Assembly: GCA_963989245.1 (NCBI GenBank)
Contig: OZ022346.1
Location: 55,579,299 to 55,643,298, forward strand
DNA: 64,000 nucleotides
Reading direction: 5' to 3'
DNA from: Nansenia antarctica
Taxonomy: Eukaryota; Chordata; Actinopteri; Argentiniformes; Microstomatidae
Under the pieces are notes generated by a model. That model worked only from the letters and a program-made list of their open reading frames with translations. It was not told the origin of the DNA and made no database searches. Made by a program: the position numbers and the translations under genes. Of the stretch, positions 11,686-22,288 are shown one piece after another; within the stretch, counting starts at the first letter, position 1; each line of letters opens with the position of its first letter.

Positions 11686-11963
11686 CTTACTTCCAACAAT
11701 CTGGCCATAGCTGTATGAGCTGTTGAAGATGAGGTAATGTGTTTTAATTATGTCTCTCTGAGTTATTCAGTCTCTCAGTCCTAGTCCCTAGTCCTTTGTG
11801 CAAATCTGGATTTTCATTTCCATAGTAAAATCACAAACTCACAATAGTACAGTATTGGGTCAGTATTGGGTCAAATGCACATGAAAGAGATAATACATGT
11901 CTTTTTTCTTATTTTTTTTCTTTTCTCACACACACACACACGCACACCTTGTCCTTCTGTATT
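11686..11963. other. Spacer between LINE copies, (CA)n
   Basis: The interval is an AT-rich spacer with a short CACACACA run at about 11928-11946. No gene was seen. Confidence 0.5.
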
Positions 11964-11997
<34 letters not shown>

Positions 11998-14900
11998 CTT
12001 TATTTGTCATTGTTACAGTACAGGTACCAAACAACGAAATTTAGGAGGGGAGGCTCCCCTGGTGTTTAAGAAAGGAAAAAGAAACACATTTTGGAAAAAG
12101 CATAGATGCATAAAATCACAAGAAGATAAGGGGCTGGTTTACATCAATAGAGGCTATGTACACAATCCACTGTACTATACTGCACAGATAGTCAAATAGG
12201 GTTGTCATATTGCACAAAAAGTATTTTTTCACATTTTTTTAAAGTGTCACAGTTTGCAGGCTTGAAAATGTACATGTTTGTGCCTCAGCACTAGCTGCCA
12301 TACAATCCGTCCGGACTTGTCCTGGGCCCAGAACTTAGGCCTTTTCTGTGTTCAGGGCCTTGACGGCCCTGTGGTAGAAGCTGTCCTTCAGTCTGTTTGT
12401 CCTAGCGGCCGGGGTCCTGTACCTCCTGTTCGAGGGCAGCTTGACAAAGTGTTCGTGCCCAGGGTGGGTCGGGTCCTTGGAGATCTTGGAGGCCCTCCTG
12501 AGACAGCGTGTTTTGTACAGCTCCTCCAGAGAGGGGAGGGTGGCGCCGGTGATCCCCTGTGCTGTTCTCACGACTCTCTGTAGATCGTTTCTCTCCGCTG
12601 CCGTGCAGCTGTGGTACCAGTTGGAGATGCCGAAGGTGAGGATGCTCTCCACTGCGCCGTGGTAGAAGGCCACCAGCATCTCCTGCTTGCTGTGTTGTTT
12701 CTTGAGGCATCTCAGGGTGTATAGCCGCTGTTGTGCCCTCTTGATGGTGCCTTTAGTGTTGTCCTTCCAGGCCAGGTCATCCCGCATGATGTGTCCCAGG
12801 AAACGGAGGTTTGAGACCATCTCCACGCTCTCTCCGTCGATGAGCAGGGGCAGGATCTCGGACTTTTTCCTCCTGTAGTCTACGATGAATTCCTGGGTCT
12901 TTGACTTGTTTAGCAGCAGGTTGTTTACCTTGCACAGCTTGCTCAATTGCTCTACCTCATCCCTGTACGCCGCCTCGTCCCCCCCCGAGATACATCCCAC
13001 CACGGTGGTGTCGTCTGCAAACTTTACGATGTAGTTGCTGGGGTGGATGGGGGTGAAGTCGTGGGTGTAGAGGTTGTAGAGGATGGGGCTTAGCACGCAG
13101 CCCTGGGGTGACCCAGTGCTGAGGCTGAGGGCTGTGGAGGTGTGGGGGCCCACCCGCACCCTCTGGGGGCGGTCGGTCAGGAAGTCCTTGATCCACGCAC
13201 ATATAGAGTGTGATAGACCCAGGTCTAGTAGTTTGGTCACTAGCCTGTCTGGAAGGATGGTGTTAAAGGCGGAGCTGAAGTCCACGAAGAGCAGTCTCGC
13301 GTAGCTGTTTCCCCTCTCCAGGTGGGATAGAGTGGCGTGGAGAGTCGTCGCTATGGCGTCCTCTGTGGACCTGTGGGCTCTGTAGGCGAACTGGTATGGA
13401 TCCAGGTTGGGCGGGAGGCGTGTGAGTATGTGGGCCCGGACTAGTTTCTCGAAGCACTTCATGATGATTGGTGTGAGTGCCACCGGTAGTCGTTTAGGCA
13501 GCTCACCGTGCTTTTCTTCGGGACTGGGATGATAGTTGAGGTTTTCAGGCAGGGTGGGACGGTGGCCTGGGACAGGGACTGGTTAAAGATGTTGGTGAAA
13601 ACCCCGGCCAGCTGGTCGGCGCAGTCTCTCAGCACCCGTCCCAGGACGCCATCCGGCCCCGAGGCTTTCCTGGGGTCCACCGCCTTCAGTACGCGTCTCA
13701 CCTCGTGCTCTGTGAGGGTGAGGCTGCTGAGAGCTGGAGAGAGTGGTGTCTGTGTTGTGGTTACCTCCGTTCGCCCCTCGTCGAACCGGGCGTAGAAGGT
13801 GTTCAGCTTTCCCGCCAGCAGGGGGTCGTCCTCTGCGGCTGTGAGCCTGTTGGCTCTGAAGTTTGTCATCTGCTGAACCCCCTGCCACATCCGCCTGGAG
13901 TCGTTGCTCAGGAGGCATTCCTCAATCTTCTCTCTGTGCTCTGCCTTGGCCGCTTTGATGCCGCGCTTTAGGTTGGCCCTGGTGGAGCTGTACAGCGGTG
14001 TGCGCTTCCCTGCGAAGAAGGCGTTGTCCCTCTCATTTAACAGTTTTTGGACCTTCCCAGTCATCCATGGCTTCGTGTTGGGGTAGACCCGGACCCGTTT
14101 GTCCACGGTGACTGAGTTGGTGCAGTTCACTATGTGGTTCAGAACCGACGACGTGTACTGTTCCAGGTCCTCATGCTCATATTCCTGCCATAGGGTGTCA
14201 TTTAGGCAGATCTGCAGTGGAGCGGACCCTTCTGGCCAGGTTCTGACAGTCTTAGTGGTGGTGGGAGCACTTTTCCCCATTGTGGTGTATGCAGGAATCA
14301 GGAGGATTGACACATGGTCAGACATGCCTAGATGAGCTAGCGGACTAGCCTTGTAAGCACGTTTGATGTTGGTGTATACCTTATCCAGTGTTTTTTCTCC
14401 TCTCGTTGCACATTTTACATGCTGGTAGAACTTGGGTAGTACTGCCTTCAGGTCGACATGATTAAAGTCCCCCGCTATGATGTGGATAGCCTGTGGATCA
14501 GTACTTTGTTGGCTACTAATGACGTCGTATAGTCGCGCCAATGCTACTTTGCTGTCTGAGCTAGGTGCAATATACACACATGTAATTAGCACCGCGTTAA
14601 ACTCCCTAGGCAGGTATGTGGGTCGGCATTTAACAGTCAAGTATTCTAGGTCTGGTGAGCAGTGGCTACTTACAGTTTTCGTGTTTAAGCACCAGCTGTC
14701 CTTCGTCGATATTATGATCCCACCTCCTCTTGACTTACCGCTAAGCTCCGTGCGGTCAGCGCGATGAAGCGTTCGGCCCTCTAAACTAACGTTAGCGTCC
14801 ACAATGTTGTCATTTAGCCAGGTTTCGGTCAGAATATTCACACAGCTATCCCCTACGATGCTGTTTTTTGCCACCTGTAGTCTCAGTTCATCCATCTTAT

Positions 14901-15298
14901 TTGTCAGGGATCTGACATTTGAGAGGAAAATGCTTGGAATAGCTGGCTTGTTTGGGCTTCTCCTTAGCCTTGCTAGCAGGCCTCCCCTCCGGCCTCGCTT
15001 TTTCCTACGATCCCGCCGCCGGCGTCTCCGCCTCAGGGAGGGGACTGTGAACCAGGGCTCTCCCGGTAGCCTGGCGATGTCCGTGTCAATGTTGTATTGC
15101 TCCAGGAAATCCGCCCTAACTATCCTGTCGTTTTGCGTGCCGACTTCTAATAAGTCGAGCCTGCTGTAGGTACTATATACACAACTGTTCCCTATAAGTA
15201 CTAAAAAAAGAGTGAACATATAAAGGTAATTAAAAACACAAAGAAACACCAGTGTGGTCGCCCCCCGAGCCTCAGCGTCTAAGCGCGCGGCCATCTTG
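11964..15298 (-). mobile_element. L2/CR1-type LINE, copy 2 (near full length)
   Basis: The same family as copy 1, in the same orientation. The 5' boundary is again CAAGATGGC (15298 downward). The 3' end reads AATGACAAATAAAG followed by a (TCTA)n tail, seen as GATA repeats at 11964-11997, rather than the TTCA tail of copies 1, 3 and 4. It lies about 140 bp downstream of the pla2g6 stop and in the same orientation, so it probably sits in or just past that gene's 3' UTR. Confidence 0.9.
12335..15294 (-). pseudogene. LINE endonuclease-reverse transcriptase, copy 2
   Basis: The ATG at 15294 lies inside CAAGATGGC. The N-terminal part has a hydrophobic segment, then an Arg-rich patch, then the endonuclease (SIFLSNVRSLTNKMDEL, NILTETWLND, AGDFNHVD, LGMSDHVSILLIP) and RT fingers (DPRKASGPDGVLGRVLR). 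A single 4-bp deletion at about 13484, judged against copy 1, moves the RT core into another frame (13483-12335). That frame is open through FVDFSSAFNTILPD and VKFADDTTVV to the C-terminal TPAARTNRLKDSFYHRAV block. Apart from that lesion the roughly 985-codon ORF is intact. Open sequence upstream of 15294 comes from pla2g6 antisense-frame reading and low-complexity DNA, not from the element. Confidence 0.88.
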
Positions 15299-15437
15299 GA
15301 CATATTATCTTGGACGTATTTGAGACCTCCTTTCTCCTTTAATCCCTCCCCTCTCTTACAACCTTTCCCCACCCCTTCTCTCTCCCTCTCACCCCCTCCC
15401 CCTCTCCTCCAACCTTTCCCCGACCTTCCTCTCTCCC

Positions 15438-15582
15438 TCAGCCGGTGAGTAGTTGCTGTGCCAGTATCTGGACGCTCTCCCGCTGTTCGTACAGGTACAT
15501 CTGGGTCTCCCACAGCATGTCCACCAGGACGGAGTCCCTCACCTCGTCCAGCATCACCTCTTGTGAGAGCTGGGGGCTCAAC
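15438..15582 (-). CDS. pla2g6: pla2g6, last coding exon
   Basis: This is the C-terminal exon of group VI calcium-independent phospholipase A2 (iPLA2-beta), which hydrolyses the sn-2 acyl chain of membrane phospholipids. The minus-strand acceptor is CCCCCAG/GTTGAGC; the exon encodes RLSPQLSQEVMLDEV through DMLWETQMYLYEQRESV and ends at the TGA at 15438-15440. These blocks match the end of vertebrate PLA2G6. The first base completes an AGG codon begun in the exon at 15832-15905. The lipase GXSXG and DGG motifs lie upstream, outside what is visible here. L2 copy 2 starts about 140 bp downstream. Confidence 0.9.
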
Positions 15583-15831
15583 CTGGGGGTTCGAGGGCAG
15601 GAGAGACGGAGGGAGGGAGGGAGGGAAGATAATGGGGGGACAGAGAGACATTCGAGGGAGGAGAAAGACGGGGAGAGGGTGGAAGGACATTTTGACAACA
15701 TGAGGCATAAAAGGGAGGGGCGGGGGGGAGAATGAGCTTACTAGACAACAGAGAACTGCTTCGTTGCAATGTCCATAACGTTTTGTAGTCGGTTCGCTTA
15801 TAGGTAAAGAGTTGTGAGATCAAAGACAAAC

Positions 15832-15905
15832 CTGTGATAGATGGTATCAGTCAACTCGCACCATGACCTGGCCCTGTCCACAGCACAGCCGTCAGAGTCT
15901 GTGCA
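15832..15905 (-). CDS. pla2g6: pla2g6, penultimate coding exon
   Basis: A 74-bp exon bounded by CTGTCTCAG/TGCACAG and CACAG/GTTTGTC. It encodes CTDSDGCAVDRARSWCELTD, then TIYHR across the splice, matching the conserved PLA2G6 C-terminal region. It joins the upstream exon in phase 0 (VDC then CTD) and the last exon in phase 2. The intron on its 5' side holds the hAT element at 16442-17977. Confidence 0.88.
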
Positions 15906-15912
15906 CTGAGAC

Positions 15913-16441
15913 AGAGGAGACAACAACAGCATGGTGAAGTCAGCCGTCAGCCACGACATCGTGTGACGCGGGCAAAAACTACGTATTGAAAAGCTTGCCT
16001 TGCATGCAGCATTTGCAGTTCTGTAACCTCACCCAAGTCCTTTTTTACTACGTATCTGTTGAATAGCTAGTACCTGTTTAGCTTCACCCTGCCCAGGCTT
16101 GAATAGCGAGTGCATAGAGTCTGGTAATTTACTGGGTAACCTAATAATCAATTCAAAATCGGAGCAAATCACACAACTAGGAGGCGCGACTCCACATCGA
16201 GGGAAGAAGAGTGCGAGACGTCCTGTGAACGCTATTTTAGCCAGATTGTTGAGCGTGATCAAATAATTTTTGTTTGATATCCGAAGACGTGTACTGGTAC
16301 GTGGCTATCGTTGCTAACCGCTCGCTAATATAGCTGAAAACTGGATTTTCACACTGTCTCCCGTTTCTGGGATGGGGAAAGTGGGATAAGGAAAACTAGT
16401 CCATTCTATTATGGTGAGGGCAAGTTTGGCAGCATTATCAG
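15913..16441. other. pla2g6 intron, 3' part
   Basis: Intronic DNA between the 74-bp exon and the hAT insertion. No further exon or repeat was recognised. Confidence 0.5.
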
Positions 16442-17977
16442 CAGGGCTGCCAAGTCTCACGCAATCACCGTGAGACTCACGCATTTCAACCAGTTCTCAT
16501 GCTCTCACGCCGCATCTCTATTTCTCACGGCGAGAATTTTTTTATTTATTTTTTTATTTTTACGGGACTTTTATTTTTGAAATTTCTTGAAAGAAAGCTA
16601 CCGGACATGACTTTCGTGGCATCTTTCTGCACGCGCGTTAACTTGAGTCTGCAATCGAAGCGGCAGGCGAGCGCTGATGGAAGAACCTGTGTTCACGCGA
16701 GCTGCAAGAACGTAGCAAGCAGGGTTGCCAGATTGGGCTACTTTTGGTCACACTGGACGGGTGGATTCGGCAGCTTTTAGACCGGTTGGGCTGGACATTG
16801 TCAATTCCATCTGGCAACCGTGGTAGCAAAATATGTGCATACATTACAACATCGTATCTGGTAGCCTACTGGACTGGGTTGCACCAATATGGCGTAAGTC
16901 ATTACTAAATGCAGGCATTTAGTAGTGACTAAACCCCTAGTTGTTACTAGTTAGTTTCAAACTAGTTGTTTACTAATTTCGGTTGCACCACGCCAATCTT
17001 TTGCCAATCTTAGCTAGTAAATACTCCGTTTTGGTAACTGTTTTTTGTTTCTCTACTGTAACATAACCAGGTACATTAATAATAATTGTTAAAGGAGCAA
17101 AGTCTACTACTTGCTACTGAGATGCTAACCCGACGGATTGTCCGGTTGACGCGCCGTGCGTCCTAAATTTGATGTGTTGCTGTTGGTTATATAAGATCTG
17201 TAGTCGTTGGTTTGCTGCATAATAAACATTTATTGTGTTACTATGTGCCATCAATGGCTTAATCACTGGTACAAACAATAACAAACTTAGCGCCCTTGCG
17301 GTCAAACCTATTTGCCCTTCCGGGGTCAACACCTGACGACAACAACAACAAATGTGCTACCTGATATACACCTGCCTCAGGTATTGTGACAGCGCCACCC
17401 CATGCCCACACAGTGAATTACAACACGTATCACAGGACCATATCTGGCTCCTACAATAGTAATAATAAATAGTAATTGCAATTTACAATACAAATACAAC
17501 AATTGGGGGTCCCTCAAAAAAAATGTGGCCGCGCTACGCGCGCACAACATCAACCACCAAGGCCTCATTCTGACCCAGGAAAAACCCTGGTATGTAGCCT
17601 ACTGTATAACATGATAGACATCTATGAGCAATGCACTGTATATAAGATGATGACCACAGGTCTTTCTGCTGCTGACCAAGGGGCTGAGTCCTGTTGATGG
17701 GGCCCAATTTTCTTTTAGAGTCTGTAGGCTACTGTATTTGTTCATTAAGATTTCATAAATATGATATATTGTCTGAATTTTTGTCTTGTTTTATAAAATG
17801 TTAATTATTTTCATTTCTTGTGCTGGTTTATTATGAACAACATGTAAAATTGCAGGAAACTAGCACAAATAATTGGGTGGGAGAGAGGGGCCGCTGCCGC
17901 CAAAACGTGCACAGTTTTGGGTCGCTCCACCAGCAAAAAATCTCACTCCAAACTTTTGGTGAAACTTGGCAGCCCTG
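16442..17977. mobile_element. Non-autonomous hAT transposon
   Basis: The terminal inverted repeat is CAGGGCTGCCAAGTCTCAC at 16442, with one mismatch to the complement of 17959-17977. A perfect 8-bp target duplication ATTATCAG flanks it (16434-16441 and 17978-17985), which is diagnostic of hAT. No transposase ORF is present. It lies in a pla2g6 intron and itself carries a nested hAT MITE. Confidence 0.9.
16720..16822. mobile_element. hAT MITE nested in a hAT element
   Basis: A 103-bp element with ends CAGGGTTGCCAGAT and ATCTGGCAACCGTG, nearly perfect inverted repeats. The flanks GTAGCAAG (16712-16719) and GTAGCAAA (16823-16830) form an 8-bp target duplication with one mismatch. It is too short to encode a protein and would need a transposase supplied in trans. 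Confidence 0.85.
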
Positions 17978-18132
17978 ATTATCAGGTCGGTGTTACAGCG
18001 CTATGCACTTGTTTGTGTGTCTCCAGTGAGGAATGCAGCACATTGGGGGAGATTCTACGGGTTGCTGAGGATGAGACTAAGGGGAAAAAGACCTCAAAAC
18101 AAACAACTGAATATGACTGTAGTCTTGGGGGG

Positions 18133-18253
18133 GGGGGGGGTATTCCATCAACGTCGCTAAAAGAAAATCTAGTCTTATTTTGATAAGTCTCGCGAAAAGA
18201 AAAGAAAAAAGCCTGGATTTTCCTTTAGTGACGTTAATGGAATACCCCCCAGG
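18133..18253. mobile_element. Palindromic MITE of about 120 bp
   Basis: Left end GGGGGGTATTCCATCAACGT and right end ACGTTAATGGAATACCCCCC; the inverted homology extends about 40 bp inward. A related right half is found at 6790-6889. The G-run at the left end makes the exact boundary uncertain. No coding capacity. Confidence 0.75.
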
Positions 18254-18588
18254 CCTGGCAGAACATCACCAGTCAATGAGCCACAGCCTTCGGACAGTTC
18301 TTGCATCCGAAGGATCTTTTGGACGAAACACTAAACGTGATTGCTTCATTTGAACATTATATGAATCTGTCCCAATACTTTTGGAGCCCTGCTATGGAGG
18401 GACTATGTTTTAAAAAGTGTTGTCATTACTAAACGGTGAAACCAATACTAACACAAATACCTTCAAAATAAAAAGCTGAGAATTGACACTTTAACCTCAT
18501 CGTAACTGTTTGATTTGGAACATTTGGGAGTATCGAGCCTAAAAGAAGAAAGAAAAACGCTTCACTGTCCCAATAACTATATTCAATT

Positions 18589-18688
18589 GTGGGGAGCATG
18601 CAGCGTCTGTCCTGTAGAGGGAGCTACACTCACGCTCCACCACGGTCCTGTAGCTCTCTCTACAGGCCAGATGCTGCATGCTCCCCAC
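18589..18688. repeat. Inverted repeat (foldback) beside pla2g6 exon
   Basis: GTGGGGAGCATGCAGC at 18589 is answered by GCTGCATGCTCCCCAC ending at 18688. Inner arms (CCTGTAGAG and CTCTACAGG types) pair as well. In RNA it would fold into a long hairpin about 36 bp past the donor of the pla2g6 exon at 18725-18892. Confidence 0.75.
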
Positions 18689-18724
18689 AAAAAACAGTGT
18701 AACCCACATTGTCCCTCCACTCAC

Positions 18725-18892
18725 ACAGTCCACCAGCATCTTGATCAGCTCCTTGGCTCCTACGAAGCTCTTGGCCAGTTCCAGAGGGTTGGAGGGCCTG
18801 AACACATCCACGGAGCTGACCGCCACCTGAGGGAGTTTCCCTGTACCCAGAGACACCACCACACCCAGGCTCTGGACCACCTCTCCTCGCCC
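18725..18892 (-). CDS. pla2g6: pla2g6, third exon from the 3' end
   Basis: A 168-bp exon with acceptor TTGTCCCAG/GGGCGAGG and donor GACTGT/GTGAGTGG. It encodes GRGEVVQSLGVVVSLGTGKL, then PQVAVSSVDVFRPSNPLELA and KSFVGAKELIKMLVDC. These match the VVSLGTG, VDVFRPSNP and GAKEL blocks of PLA2G6, just C-terminal to the catalytic aspartate region. Both ends are in phase 0. Upstream exons of the gene were not found to the right within the window; they may lie beyond it or be separated by the repeat cluster. Confidence 0.9.
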
Positions 18893-18900
18893 CTGGGACA

Positions 18901-19030
18901 ACAACAGGGGAAGGGGGAGGAAAGGAGAGGGGAGATAAGGAAAGAGGGGAGGAAAGGAGAGGGGAGATAGGGAAAGAGGGGAGGAAAGGAGAGGGGAGAT
19001 AAGGAAAAGGTGGGGGGAGAGATGGGGCAG
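18901..19030. repeat. Purine-rich tandem repeat
   Basis: About 38-bp GGGGAGGAAAGGAGAGG-type units repeat directly upstream (minus sense) of the pla2g6 exon acceptor. On the transcribed strand it reads as a long pyrimidine tract preceding the acceptor. Confidence 0.7.
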
Positions 19031-19302
19031 AGAAAGAGAGCAACTTTGATTTTATAGAATTGATTTGGGCAAATCTAAGGTTTTGGCTATTTTTTTGTCA
19101 GTTACATTTTTCTAATATTTCAGCCATAATGGTTTTGGTCCTCATGTTGACAGACATCAATAGCAGACTTCAAAGGCAAATGCAAAGCCTAGAATCAACA
19201 ACTAGACATTGACAGCTCTCTAACCCTGCACACATGATGTGATGGAACACACCTGACTAACCAGATACACCTGTCAGGTCAATTATCCAATACTTGATGG
19301 GA

Positions 19303-19752
19303 GGACGGGAGCAGGGGGGAGGGAGGGGAGGAAGGGAGCAGGGGGGAGGGAGGGGAGGAAGGGAGCAGGGGGGATGGAGGGGAGGAAGGGAGAAGGGGGG
19401 AGGGATGGGAGGATGGGAGAAGGGGGGAGGGATGGGAGGAAGGGAGCAGGGGGGAGGGATGGGAGGAAGGGAGAAGGGGGGAGGGATGGGAGGAAGGGAG
19501 CAGGGGGGAGGGAGGGGAGGAAGGGAGAAGGGGGGAGGGATGGGAGGAAGGGAGCAGGGGGGAGGGAGGGGAGGAAGGGAGCAGGGGGGAGGGAGGGGAG
19601 GAAGGGAGCAGGGGGGAGGGAGGGGAGCAGGGGGGAGGGAGGGGAGGAAGGGAGCAGGGGGGATGGAGGGGAGGAAGGGAGCAGGGGGGAGGGAGGGGAG
19701 GAAGGGAGCAGGGGGGAGGGAGGGGAGGAAGGGAGAAGGGGGGAGGGATGGT
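19303..19752. repeat. G-rich 27-bp minisatellite
   Basis: About 16 units of a 27-bp GGGAGGAAGGGAGCAGGGGG-type sequence. Every unit has several runs of three to six G on the plus strand, so G-quadruplexes are likely. Long open frames occur in several frames only because the repeat lacks stop codons. Confidence 0.9.
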
Positions 19753-21246
19753 ACTCACCGACGGGTACTTTGCTCTCCCGTCATGTCCACGCCCCTTTTT
19801 GGGTGATAGAAGGGGAGAAGTTTGACTGGCGGTCAATGGACATTTCTGGTCTTTGCTACTTTAATCCGATAAAATAAGAAAACCGTAGTGCTTTTTAGAT
19901 ATTAGGAGCCCAAATCCGATGGCCAGTTAGGCAAACTATTATATAGTGTCGTTGCCGATCAATGATCGACGTCGTTATATAGAGAAAATTAATGAAATAG
20001 GGGTTGATTCATCAGAGCAGTCATACGTCCTCTCCCTGTCATCAGGGATTTGTCGATCTTTGATTTGATTTGCCGTGTAAATCCCCAGATGAGAGTGTTA
20101 CATTAGTTTTCTTAAGATAGGATAATGAATAAATCTGTTCAATTGGCATTTGCCTACTGTTAATCAGTGCCTACTGTTAATCAGTAGCCTGTATATGAAG
20201 ATGTTATAGCTAGCTAGCTACGATTTATCATGAAAATAATGAACAGCAAGCTAGATCCAAAACTAGGGCCGGTGGAGGAGGGCAAGTGTCACATTGGACA
20301 GACTACCAAAACAGAAAAATAAAGTATCTTAACGATAGCAAAAGTGATGGATGTCAGACATAGCCTACATTACCTGGAGATTCAATAAGGTACTTTTATA
20401 TGACAGGATATGGGTTAGGGTTATGACACCTGTAGCGAGATAGATAGATAGAGCCAAAAGTAAAAAGTCGCTGAGAGACGCAACCAGGGTCTGGGCTGGT
20501 AATTGTATGATGCGCCAAACAATCCGATGAGATGAAAAGTACGTTTTAGAGCATTTATTGAATAGAACAATCAAACTTGGCGACATACAAAAATAATCCA
20601 TAAGCGATCAAAACCAGAAAAATAACAAACAATGCGTATAGAATATAGAATAGAATAGACTTTATTGTCCTTGTACAATGAAATTGTAGTGGTTCTTCTG
20701 AAGGTGCAAAAACAGAAAAACATATTCACATATTCACAAACATATACACATAACATATCACAAATATTACACACTAGACAAATTCAAAAGCGAAAATGCT
20801 ATAAAACAAGCTAAGAGACAATGAGGTCCGTGGTGTCAAGTGCAAATAAAGACAACAATATTAAGAAAATAAAAACAACTATAAAAGCAAGCTAAAAGAC
20901 ATGAGGTCAGTGTCTCATCTGGTTCATCAGTGGTTCATCCGTCCTGTTCTTCCTGCATTACCAGGATCCAGCAGCGTCGTTGCTGTCGCGCAAACAAACA
21001 AATGTTTTACTTGCCCCGGGCAATCGGGCAACCGTTAATGTCGAACCCTGCCGGGTAATACAGAAGTAGTCTTTAGGCCTATGAAAAGACATTAGACACT
21101 GGTGATAAAGGTGGAATCATTGTCAACTAGTTGTGTGTTTGGCCCCAAAAAAAACGACATGGTTGTGTGAAGTCAAAAGTCAAAGCTTGTCTTTATAAGT
21201 TTGATTATTTCAAACATAACACTGTTTTTTTGTTTTTTTGTTCCAG
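19753..21246. other. Intergenic or intronic DNA with an L2-like tail
   Basis: Mostly unassigned. At about 20640-20690 the sequence reads GAATAGAATAGACTTTATTG, then CCTTGTACAATGAAATT, the complement of a typical L2-type LINE 3' end, so a LINE tail on the minus strand is likely. No exon could be supported here, although the 5' exons of the gene at 21247 might lie in it. Confidence 0.5.
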
Positions 21247-21364
21247 CATCGTTCTATGCAGCCAAAAGACTACCCCGTGCTGACCCCCGAAAATGACACA
21301 CGCATGAAGAAAAAACTGGACAAGATGATGAAAGAGCTTCATCCAGTGCCGTCGCCACCTTTTT
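21247..21364 (+). CDS. Unrecognised gene, internal exon a
   Basis: Acceptor GTTCCAG/CATCG and donor CTTTTT/GTAAGA. It encodes HRSMQPKDYPVLTPENDTRM, then KKKLDKMMKELHPVPSPPF, a lysine-rich, probably helical stretch. The exon ends in phase 1 and joins exon b without a stop. I do not recognise the protein. The 5' exons were not found. Confidence 0.65.
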
Positions 21365-21462
21365 GTAAGACACCTCTGTTCATCTGAAGAATACTATAGT
21401 TGGCGTCTAAAAGAGCTTTGTGCTTGAAGGTGGTTTCATTTGAACATGTTCTGTGTTCACAG

Positions 21463-21594
21463 CTACAGATGTGTCCACTTTCATCATTGATCACGAGAAT
21501 GGAATAGTCTACAGCCCTCTGCTGAAATGGTCTGACACCATGGCACAGCGACTGAAAGAGATGAGAGAGAGAAGGGAGAACCTCTCTCCCACAG
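21463..21594 (+). CDS. Unrecognised gene, internal exon b
   Basis: Acceptor TTCACAG/CTACAG and donor CCCACAG/GTATAT. It encodes STDVSTFIIDHENGIVYSPL, then LKWSDTMAQRLKEMRERREN. The region is predicted helical and charged. Splice phase agrees with exons a and c, which supports a real gene. Confidence 0.65.
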
Positions 21595-21730
21595 GTATAT
21601 CTTATATATATCACCAATTGCTTGACCCGAGGGTTACAATTGAACCTGATATTTACAGTTATGATAATGTATAACAAGTGCAATGACACACACTCCAAAC
21701 ATTCTGCTGCCACCAATATGAGCAAGATCT

Positions 21731-21922
21731 TTTACATTTTAGCAGACACTTTTATACAAAGCAACTTACAATTAGAGACTTCAGAGACAGTCTCCCTGGA
21801 GTAACTTAGGGTAAGTGCCTTACTCAAGGGCACACTAGTGGTGGTGTTCCCAGGTGGGATTTGAACTCATGACCCTCTGATCACCAGTCCAACTCACTAT
21901 CCACTAGACCACCACTACCCCC
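21731..21922 (-). repeat. tRNA-derived SINE
   Basis: The order AGCAGACACTTTTATACAAA-GCAACTTACA, then AGGGTAAGTGCCTTACTCAA-GGGCACA, then GGGATTTGAACTC followed by ATCACCAGTCCAACTCACTA is that of a common fish SINE read in antisense. The last block is the tRNA-like head with its B box. It lies in the intron between exons b and c of the unrecognised gene. Confidence 0.75.
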
Positions 21923-22048
21923 AAAATGTGTTTCTGCCCCAGTTTCGAACATGATAACCACTACGCTATGGAAACGCTATAGAATTGTATGTGCTTCAGC
22001 TGAGAAATCTGTTTGCTTGCTGTGACTCTAATCAATGCATTCTCTCAG

Positions 22049-22129
22049 CTTCAGAGATGGCAGAGTCCAGATTATCACCTGAACTCGAGCCTTCTCTTGG
22101 GAATACACCATCACACATCTCCCAGCTGG
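22049..22129 (+). CDS. Unrecognised gene, internal exon c
   Basis: Acceptor TTCTCTCAG/CTTCAG and donor CAGCTGG/GTAAGG. It encodes ASEMAESRLSPELEPSLGNT, then PSHISQL, rich in Ser/Glu/Pro. It enters in phase 1 and leaves in phase 1, in agreement with exons b and d. Confidence 0.6.
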
Positions 22130-22288
22130 GTAAGGACTTGGGAATCCTTTGTTGATTCTCTGCTTTGGATTGTTCTTGGTCTAATCTGTAATACTTACCT
22201 AATGGGAGATGAGTTTGATGATTGATTAAAATGACTGGTTAGAATTAACCTATATTACTTCACTTATTCTCATATTTTGTCCATGCAG

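Noticed and set aside
13459..15708. A 749-codon LINE protein starting at 15708
   Set aside because: Residues upstream of 15294 come from out-of-frame pla2g6 exon sequence and low-complexity DNA; homology with copy 1 starts at CAAGATGGC.
19741..19800. A further pla2g6 exon with donor at 19757
   Set aside because: A GTGAGTACC donor-like site exists on the minus strand, but the upstream translation does not match the expected GGLLANNPT region.
19279..19877. Gly/Pro-rich proteins of 167-185 residues
   Set aside because: Open frames of a G-rich minisatellite on both strands, without conserved or unique domains.
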